Origin: Clostridia bacterium
GTDB taxonomy: Bacteria; Aerophobota; Aerophobia; Aerophobales; AE-B3A
Direction of reading: 5' to 3'
Length of the DNA: 13,130 nucleotides
Assembly (NCBI GenBank): GCA_030610745.1
Contig: JAUWRC010000026.1
Location: 1 to 13,130 of the forward strand
The notes beneath the pieces were generated by a model that saw only the letters and a program-made list of their open reading frames with translations, was not told the DNA's origin and searched no databases. How positions within the stretch are numbered: the first letter of the stretch is position 1; every line of letters starts with the position of its first letter. Below, piece after piece: positions 1 to 5,171 of this stretch. Made by a program: the position numbers and the translations under genes.

Positions 1-459
1 GGTAATAAACAAAACGAAGCCATCACCAGGTACCTGAGAAAACAATATAATTTAGCCGTAGGAGAGATTACTACCGAAAGGATAAAGCATAAAATAGGTT
101 ATGCCTTCTCTCCTCCAAAGAATGAAAAATTAGAAGTGTCAGGAAGAGATCTGGCAGTGGGGCTGCCCAAAACAATTGAAATTACTGCCGAGGAGATTGC
201 AGAAGTTTTATCTGAGCCTTTGTCAGCAATTGTTGAAGGAATAAAGACAGTTTTAGAGAGAACGCCGCCAGAACTAGCCGCGGATATAATTGAAAAAGGA
301 ATTTTTCTTACCGGGGGAGGGAGTCTTTTGAAAAATTTTCCCTCTCTAATCGAGAAGGCAACCGGAATTACAACTCACATGGCTGATGATCCCGTATCTT
401 GCGTAGCCATTGGGACAGGAAGAGCCCTGCAAAGTATAGACTTATTAAGAGAAATATAG
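1..459 (+). CDS. mreB: Rod shape-determining protein MreB, C-terminal part (5' end outside window)
   Basis: The frame is open from base 1 and ends with TAG at 457-459, giving the last 152 residues of an actin-like MreB. MreB forms membrane-bound filaments that guide the peptidoglycan elongation machinery. The visible part matches the end of the family: the GEITTERIK stretch, the segment SGRDLAVGLPKTIEIT, and the nucleotide-binding loop FLTGGGSLLKNFP, followed by a typical tail DDPVSCVAIGTGRAL. An ATG-like internal start at 136 is not the real start, because homology continues upstream to the window edge. The next gene, radA, begins with the base right after this stop, so the two are probably co-transcribed and translationally coupled. 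mreB beside radA is less usual than mreB beside mreCD. Identification is secure; the missing N-terminus cannot be judged. Confidence 0.93.
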   Translation, partial: GNKQNEAITRYLRKQYNLAVGEITTERIKHKIGYAFSPPKNEKLEVSGRDLAVGLPKTIEITAEEIAEVLSEPLSAIVEGIKTVLERTPPELAADIIEKGIFLTGGGSLLKNFPSLIEKATGITTHMADDPVSCVAIGTGRALQSIDLLREI

Positions 460-1827
460 GTGATAAAAAAGGCAAAGACCAGATTTATCTGCCAGGGATG
501 TGGGCATACTTTCTCTAAATGGTTTGGTCGCTGTCCTGAGTGTGGTGAGTGGGACAGCCTTTATGAAGAGAAACTGGAAAAAAAGGCTTTTTATCCTGGT
601 TTATCTTTTTCTCAAGCCAAGCCCAAACTCCTCAAAGAAATTGAAGGAGCTAATCAAAAGCGATATTCTAGCGGAATAAAGGAATTTGACCGTATTCTTG
701 GAGGAGGGGTAGTTCCTGGCTCTCTGGTATTAATTGGAGGAGAACCAGGCATAGGAAAATCTACTCTTTTGCTTGAAGTGGGCAGTCAACTAAGTGGCCC
801 GGAGCGAGTTGTTCTTTACATCTCAGGAGAAGAATCAATAGAACAGAGTAAATTAAGAGCTTCAAGATTAGGAGTGAATTCAGCTTATCTTTATATTTCA
901 TGCGAGACTAATCTGGAGGAGATTGTCCGGCAAATCAATGATCTGGAACCTAAAATAGTAATAATAGACTCTATCCAAACTATCTATAGAGAAGACTATA
1001 GTTCTGCTCCCGGTTCTGTGGCTCAAATAAGGGAATCCACAGCCTATCTAATGAAACTGGCCAAATATAAGAAAATAACTATTTTCTTAATAGGTCATGT
1101 TACCAAAGAAGGAGCTATTGCTGGACCAAGAATATTAGAACACGTGGTAGATACAGTCCTTTATTTTGAATCAGGAAGAGATTATCAATACAGAATCTTG
1201 CGGGTTGTAAAAAATAGATTTGGGCCCACTTCGGAAATCGGAATATTTAATATGGAAGAAGATGGACTAAAAGAAATCACTGATTCATCTAAGCTTTTCC
1301 TGGAAGATCTATCTTTAGATAGAGACGCACCGGGCAGGGCCGTAGTGCCCACTATTGAAGGAAGTCGCAGTTTTTTAGTAGAAATTCAGGCCCTGGTAAC
1401 CTCTTCAAACCTGGCCATTCCCAGAAGAGTAACCCAGGGAATAGACTATAATAGACTCTGCTTGCTTCTGGCTGTACTGGAAAAACGAGCCAGCCTGCGT
1501 TTTTTTAATCAGGATGTTTACCTAAATATAGCCGGGGGAATGAAAGTGAATGAACCCGCCTGTGACCTGGCTATAGTTTTAGCCATTGTTTCTAGTTTTA
1601 AGAATAAACCTTTTTTAAAAGAGACAATAGCTCTTGGCGAAATAGGACTTACGGGAGAGATACGCCCGGTAGGATTTATGGAGAAACGAATAAAAGAAGC
1701 AATAAAACTTGGGTTCACTCGCTGCCTTGTGCCTCACTACGATTTAAGAAGGGTGAAGAATTTACCTGGAATAGAATTCATAAAGGTAGGAAGAGTTGAA
1801 GAAGCATTGGAAAAAGGGATAATGTAG
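460..1827 (+). CDS. radA: DNA repair protein RadA (Sms)
   Basis: This 455-residue protein has the full RadA layout. RadA is a RecA-like, DnaB-type hexameric motor that drives branch migration in recombinational repair. An N-terminal zinc finger has C11, C14, C25 and C28. Walker A is GEPGIGKST at about 94-102 and Walker B VIIDSIQ at about 167-173. The RadA-specific KNRFG motif is at 251-255, and a Lon-protease-like C-terminal domain follows from about residue 290 (NIAGGMKVNEPACDLAIVLA). Length is normal for the family. The start is GTG at 460, directly abutting the mreB stop, with a weak purine stretch (AAGAGA, 447-452) as ribosome site. The stop TAG (1825-1827) is part of the GTAG foot of a palindromic repeat. 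The last codons (ATA ATG TAG) also match the flank of another repeat copy at 7363-7371, so the repeat has probably replaced the native end of the gene. Confidence 0.97.
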   Translation: MIKKAKTRFICQGCGHTFSKWFGRCPECGEWDSLYEEKLEKKAFYPGLSFSQAKPKLLKEIEGANQKRYSSGIKEFDRILGGGVVPGSLVLIGGEPGIGKSTLLLEVGSQLSGPERVVLYISGEESIEQSKLRASRLGVNSAYLYISCETNLEEIVRQINDLEPKIVIIDSIQTIYREDYSSAPGSVAQIRESTAYLMKLAKYKKITIFLIGHVTKEGAIAGPRILEHVVDTVLYFESGRDYQYRILRVVKNRFGPTSEIGIFNMEEDGLKEITDSSKLFLEDLSLDRDAPGRAVVPTIEGSRSFLVEIQALVTSSNLAIPRRVTQGIDYNRLCLLLAVLEKRASLRFFNQDVYLNIAGGMKVNEPACDLAIVLAIVSSFKNKPFLKETIALGEIGLTGEIRPVGFMEKRIKEAIKLGFTRCLVPHYDLRRVKNLPGIEFIKVGRVEEALEKGIM

Positions 1828-1896
1828 CGGTTTGATTTATCAAACAATGTAGTGGTGCCATTTATGGCATAATCGTCGGATGAATCCGACCGCTGC
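1824..1896 (+). repeat. Array of three REP-like hairpins (family II)
   Basis: Three short palindromes lie side by side. Copy 1 has GTAG at 1824-1827, CGG, and the stem TTTGAT/ATCAAA (1831-1844). Copy 2 has GTAG at 1849-1852, TGG, and the stem TGCCAT/ATGGCA (1856-1869). Copy 3 is inverted, with the stem GTCGGAT/ATCCGAC (1875-1890) followed by CCGCTGC, the complement of a GCAGCGG foot. Foot and two-base loop are kept while stem bases change in pairs. A GTAG tetranucleotide 5' of an imperfect hairpin is the known layout of REP elements moved by RAYT (Y1/TnpA-REP) transposases. No such transposase gene is in this window. Confidence 0.75.
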
Positions 1897-1926
1897 TATA
1901 CGCTAAACGCTACCCGCTATACGCTA
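1896..1926 (+). repeat. Family I repeat (CTATACGCTA / CCCG unit)
   Basis: This 31-base element is built from CTATACGCTA-like units around CCCG. It matches 5136-5166 at 30 of 31 positions (A instead of T at position 11). It lies just before the strong AAGGAGG ribosome site of disA, as the other + strand copy lies just before ispF. It follows three family II hairpins, so the radA-disA gap is almost entirely repeat. Confidence 0.85.
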
Positions 1927-1942
1927 AAAAAAGGAGGGGTAG

Positions 1943-3004
1943 ATGTCCGGTAATAAACGAGAACGAAGAAAGGAGGAAAAATTATGGAAATTTCTTAAAC
2001 TGATAGCCCCTGGAACCCCACTGGGGCAGGGATTGAAAATAATTCTTCAGGCAGATACAGGTGGCCTTATTGTAGTAGAAAACACAGAAAAAACACTTAG
2101 TGCCGTTGAAGGAGGTTTTAAAGTAAACTGTGGTTTGACCCCTGCCTCTGTGGCCGAACTGGCTAAAATGGATGGTGCCATTATTCTTTCTAAAGATACA
2201 AAAAGAATTTTGTATGCTAATACTCAGTTGGTTCCCGATTATCTTATTTCTACCACTGAGAGGGGAACCCGTCATCGAGCAGCGGAAAGGATGGCTAAGC
2301 AAACTAACTGTCCCGTTATTGCCATTTCTCAATCTCGTCAAGTAATTACTCTATATCAAGGAAAAATAAAATATGTTTTAAAGAGTACACCTGAACTTAT
2401 AAATGAAGCTAATCAGGCGCTGCAGACTCTTGAAAGATACCGAACAGCCTTCAACGAAATTCTGATAGGATTGGAGCTTCTAGAATTCCAGGATGAAGTA
2501 AGGCTGATTGACGTAATAAAAGCTATTCAAAGGGGTGAAATGATAAAAAGAATAACCGAAGAAGTAGAGAGATGCATAGTAGAATTAGGAGAAGAGGCAC
2601 GTTTAATAGAAATGCAGTTAAAAGAGATAGTGGGTAATACTTTAAATGAAACCAGACAAATAATACAAGACTATGTCAAGGGAAGTTGCAAAACAGCATT
2701 TTTGGGGCTAGAAGAAATAAGTACGGAGGAACTCTTAGAAACGCCCGACATTATGCGTATTCTGGGTTATGGGATGGATGCTGAGAATTTAGATTTTTCT
2801 GTTTCCCCCCGAGGATATCGTATTTTATCTAAGATCCCTCATTTGCCTCAAGGAGTAGTGAAAAATGTGGTCGGAGCTCTGGGGGACCTGCCAAATATTA
2901 TGAATTCCACCGTACTAGAGTTAACCGAAATTAAGGAAGTGGGAGAAAAAAGAGCTAATTCCATTAAGCGTGAATTAGAACAACTGAAAGATAGAGCTTT
3001 TTAA
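1943..3004 (+). CDS. disA: DNA integrity scanning protein, diadenylate cyclase DisA
   Basis: This 353-residue protein makes cyclic di-AMP from two ATP and scans DNA for branched or damaged structures. The N-terminal DAC domain shows the family landmarks: APGTPLGQGL at about 22-31, TGGLIVV at 39-45, the catalytic DGA at 77-79 and the nucleotide-binding RHR at 110-112 (within GTRHRAAER). A helical linker spans about 150-270. The C-terminal helix-hairpin-helix DNA-binding domain is recognised by SPRGYRILSKIPHLP and the EVGEKRANSIK turn. Length is close to Bacillus DisA. The start is ATG at 1943, five bases after AAGGAGG (1931-1937). A second ATG at 1984 behind another purine stretch is out of frame. 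The radA-disA-PIN/TRAM order is a known arrangement and supports a joint role in DNA-integrity signalling. No phosphodiesterase or c-di-AMP riboswitch is visible here. Confidence 0.97.
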   Translation: MSGNKRERRKEEKLWKFLKLIAPGTPLGQGLKIILQADTGGLIVVENTEKTLSAVEGGFKVNCGLTPASVAELAKMDGAIILSKDTKRILYANTQLVPDYLISTTERGTRHRAAERMAKQTNCPVIAISQSRQVITLYQGKIKYVLKSTPELINEANQALQTLERYRTAFNEILIGLELLEFQDEVRLIDVIKAIQRGEMIKRITEEVERCIVELGEEARLIEMQLKEIVGNTLNETRQIIQDYVKGSCKTAFLGLEEISTEELLETPDIMRILGYGMDAENLDFSVSPRGYRILSKIPHLPQGVVKNVVGALGDLPNIMNSTVLELTEIKEVGEKRANSIKRELEQLKDRAF

Positions 3005-3046
3005 AGAAAGCGTTGAATAGTAACAAAAAAAGGAGATAAATTTAAT

Positions 3047-4081
3047 ATGAAACCTGAACAAATTAGAGTGCGTATCTTGTTTATTATATTGACAGGTGCT
3101 ATCTGCTACGCGGTAGCATTCGACTTAGGTTTTAATCCATGGATACCTACCCTGATAGGAGGATGGATAGCTACTATAGTAATCGCTGCTGAGCGAGGGT
3201 TTGCACGAGTTTCCATAAAAGGGCTAATAGCAGGAACACTGGGTTTAGTGATAGGGCTTATCATTGCCAATCTAATAGCCTGGCCTATTCGGGAAATTGC
3301 CTTCTTAGAATCCTTTGCTCCTCTCATTCTTCTTCTGTTTAATGGGATATTTGCTACTATTGGACTAACTATATCTCTTAAAAGGAAGGAAGAGATAGCT
3401 GATTTTCTACTCCGTCTGGGTGGGAAAAAAACTATAGGAGAAGGAAAACGTAAGATTGTAGATACATCTGTCATAATCGACGGAAGGATAGTTGATCTTT
3501 GCAAGGTTGGGTTTATCGAGGGAATCTTGGTCATTCCCCATTTCGTTCTTACGGAAGTCCAACAAATCGCTGATTCCTCATCCTCTTCCAAGCGAATACG
3601 AGGGAAAAGAGGATTAGATATGGTTAATCAACTTCAGAACCAGGAGAGAATTCCTGTGCAAATTGTAGATACAGATTTTCCAGATATACCAGAAGTAGAT
3701 AGTAAATTACTTCGATTAGCCAAAGTAATGAAGGCACAGATAATTACTAATGACTCTAATTTAAAAAAGGTAGCTAAAATTCAAGAAGTGGAAGTTTTAA
3801 ACATAAATGAAGTAGCTACCGCCCTTAAACCTATTCTTTTGCCAGGGGAGAGTTTAAGAATTAATATTCTCAAAGAAGGGGAAAATCCTAATCAAGGAAT
3901 AGCTTATCTTGAAGACGGAACAATGGTAGTGGTAGAGAAAGGAAAACGGTACCTTGGCAAGCAAGTAGAAGTTATAGTTACCTCTGTTCTTCAAACTACT
4001 ACAGGGAAAATGATATTTACCGAACTAAAGGAAGAAGCAAACAGGGTGAAAAAGAAAAAAAATAAGGGAACAACTAGGTGA
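3047..4081 (+). CDS. Membrane-anchored PIN/TRAM domain protein (YacL-type)
   Basis: This 344-residue protein has four hydrophobic segments at about 10-25, 33-48, 59-80 and 90-110, then a cytoplasmic PIN nuclease fold at about 136-260 and a TRAM-like beta domain at about 264-327. PIN acidic residues are visible: D139 and D145 in VDTSVIIDGR, E170 in the LTEVQQ helix, D218 in VDSKLLRLA, and D236 in the TND motif. PIN domains with this set usually cleave single-stranded RNA, and TRAM binds RNA. The cellular substrate of YacL-type proteins is not established. ATG at 3047 follows AGGAG (3031-3035) with an 11-base spacer, somewhat long. The stop TGA overlaps the GTG start of ispD by four bases, so the two are translationally coupled. 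The tail is very lysine-rich (RVKKKKNK). Family assignment is firm; function is inferred. Confidence 0.92.
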   Translation: MKPEQIRVRILFIILTGAICYAVAFDLGFNPWIPTLIGGWIATIVIAAERGFARVSIKGLIAGTLGLVIGLIIANLIAWPIREIAFLESFAPLILLLFNGIFATIGLTISLKRKEEIADFLLRLGGKKTIGEGKRKIVDTSVIIDGRIVDLCKVGFIEGILVIPHFVLTEVQQIADSSSSSKRIRGKRGLDMVNQLQNQERIPVQIVDTDFPDIPEVDSKLLRLAKVMKAQIITNDSNLKKVAKIQEVEVLNINEVATALKPILLPGESLRINILKEGENPNQGIAYLEDGTMVVVEKGKRYLGKQVEVIVTSVLQTTTGKMIFTELKEEANRVKKKKNKGTTR

Positions 4082-4758
4082 GAGTTGAAGCCATTATTGT
4101 AGGAGCAGGAAAAGGAATAAGATTTGGTGAGATTCAACCAAAACAATTCTGTCTTCTTTGGGGAAAACAAGTCCTATCCTGGACAATAGAAAGATTCGAA
4201 GAATGTAAATTGGTGGATAAGATTATTCTTGTCCTTCCACCGGGGATGAAGGAATATGCAAAGAAAGTAACTTTTAACTATAGAAAGATAAAAACTACCG
4301 TAGAAGGAGGCAAAGAGCGAGGCAGTTCTGTTTTTCAGGGTCTCGGGGCAATAGATGAGGATACAGATATCGTACTTGTTCACGACGGAGTTCGCCCTTT
4401 AATTCTTCCTCACCTAATAGAAAAACTAATTTACGAAACAAAAGAAAATGGAGCAGTAACTTTAGGAATCCCTATCAAGGAAACAGTTAAAAAGACCGAT
4501 AAAAAAGGTCTAGTCACTAAGACCGTGGATAGAAGAAATCTTTATTCTATCCAAACTCCTCAAGGGTTCAAGAAAGATTTGCTCTGGCAGGCTTATAAAA
4601 TGGCTAGCCAATCGGGAGAATGGGCAAGTGATGATGCTGCCCTGGTAGAAAGATTGGGGAAAAAAGTAAAGATAATACCGGGGGATGAGAGAAATATTAA
4701 AATCACCACTTCTTTTGATTTAAAACTAGCTGAAATATTGCTCAAAACTAGCGTATAG
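4078..4758 (+). CDS. ispD: 2-C-methyl-D-erythritol 4-phosphate cytidylyltransferase IspD
   Basis: IspD joins CTP to methylerythritol 4-phosphate, the third step of the MEP route to isoprenoids. The 226 residues show the nucleotidyltransferase loop GAGKGIRF at 9-16 with K22 after it, the GGKERGSSVFQGL segment at 78-90, VHDGVRP at 101-107 (usually VHDAVRP), QTPQGF at 159-164 and the closing GDERNIKITT at 202-211. The start is GTG at 4078, inside the stop of the PIN/TRAM gene, with AAGGGA at 4064-4069 as ribosome site. The last three codons and the stop fall at the edge of an inverted family I repeat (4749-4772), which provides the TAG (4756-4758). IspF follows only after an inserted four-helix-bundle gene. 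In many bacteria ispD and ispF are adjacent or fused, so the insertion separates a natural pair. Confidence 0.96.
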   Translation: MRVEAIIVGAGKGIRFGEIQPKQFCLLWGKQVLSWTIERFEECKLVDKIILVLPPGMKEYAKKVTFNYRKIKTTVEGGKERGSSVFQGLGAIDEDTDIVLVHDGVRPLILPHLIEKLIYETKENGAVTLGIPIKETVKKTDKKGLVTKTVDRRNLYSIQTPQGFKKDLLWQAYKMASQSGEWASDDAALVERLGKKVKIIPGDERNIKITTSFDLKLAEILLKTSV

Positions 4759-4772
4759 CGGATAGCGTATAG
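4749..4772 (-). repeat. Left inverted family I repeat of the four-helix-bundle unit
   Basis: Read on the - strand, these 24 bases match 5143-5166 with one difference (T for C in the middle). On the + strand they contain AGCGTATAG twice. The element supplies the ispD stop codon, and its last base is the first base of the next gene's GTG start. With 5143-5166 it could form a stem of 23 paired bases out of 24 around that gene. Confidence 0.85.
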
Positions 4773-5128
4773 TGAAAACAAAAAGCTTTAAAGACTTAAT
4801 AGCTTGGCAAAAAGCGTATAGATTGGTTTTGGAAATATACAAGATTACAAAAGATTTACCAAAATCTGAAACATATGGATTAGCTCAACAAATGAGAAGA
4901 GCTGCTGTATCTCTACCTTCAAATATAGCTGAAGGGTATGGAAGAAGACATAAAGCAGAATACAGACAATTTTTATCTATGGCTTATGGATCTTTGGCAG
5001 AATTGGAAACTCAATATCTATTAGCTATAGATTTAGAGTATATAAAAAGTAACGAAGTCATAGAGAACTTATTAAAGGAAGTGGGTGGCATGCTATATAG
5101 AATGCTTAATCCTAAAACTAGTGAATAG
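4772..5128 (+). CDS. Four-helix bundle protein of the 23S rRNA-intervening-sequence family
   Basis: This small protein of 118 residues is all alpha-helical by inspection and carries the family signature: SFKDLIAWQKAYRLVLEIY at the start, GLAQQMRRAAVSLPSNIAEGYGR at about 36-58, and the FLSMAYGSLAELETQ helix at about 67-81. Members were first found in open frames inside 23S rRNA intervening sequences of Leptospira and Coxiella. They are widespread as single genes in metagenomic genomes, and their molecular function is unknown. Related folds serve as accessory (Avd) proteins of diversity-generating retroelements, but no reverse transcriptase or template repeat is seen here. The start is GTG at 4772; no Shine-Dalgarno precedes it, only the repeat. 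Codon choice looks more AT-rich than in ispD and ispF. The bracketing inverted repeats and the broken ispD-ispF pair suggest recent insertion. Confidence 0.9.
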   Translation: MKTKSFKDLIAWQKAYRLVLEIYKITKDLPKSETYGLAQQMRRAAVSLPSNIAEGYGRRHKAEYRQFLSMAYGSLAELETQYLLAIDLEYIKSNEVIENLLKEVGGMLYRMLNPKTSE

Positions 5129-5135
5129 TAAAAAA

Positions 5136-5166
5136 CTATACGCTATACGCTACCCGCTATACGCTA
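5136..5166 (+). repeat. Right family I repeat of the four-helix-bundle unit
   Basis: This is a 31-base family I element starting seven bases after the four-helix-bundle stop and ending five bases before the ispF ATG. Its 24-base core (5143-5166) is complementary to 4749-4772 except for one base, and identical to the reverse complement of 12830-12853 in priA. No Shine-Dalgarno remains between it and ispF, so the insertion may have changed ispF expression. Confidence 0.85.
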
Positions 5167-5171
5167 TATAA

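Larger units (their letters stand above)
4749..5166 (+). mobile_element. Putative repeat-bracketed cassette carrying the four-helix-bundle gene
   Basis: The 418-base unit consists of an inverted repeat, one gene and the matching inverted repeat, placed exactly between ispD and ispF. It has no transposase, so if it moves it must rely on factors supplied elsewhere. In RNA, the two repeats would pair and hold the gene in a long loop, the same architecture as intervening sequences in 23S rRNA that encode this protein family and are cut out by RNase III. Mobility is an inference from layout; no clear target-site duplication was found. Confidence 0.45.

Noticed and set aside
1824..1926. Possible CRISPR array
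   Set aside because: Units are palindromes with changing stems, in both orientations, without equal-length unique spacers; similar single copies occur elsewhere.
4744..5121. AAAACTAG at 4744-4751 and 5114-5121 as a target-site duplication of the cassette
   Set aside because: The left copy lies outside the inverted repeat and the right copy lies inside it, so the positions do not fit a duplication.
4772..5128. Accessory (Avd) gene of a diversity-generating retroelement
   Set aside because: No reverse transcriptase, template repeat or variable target is present; the sequence fits the rRNA-intervening-sequence branch better.
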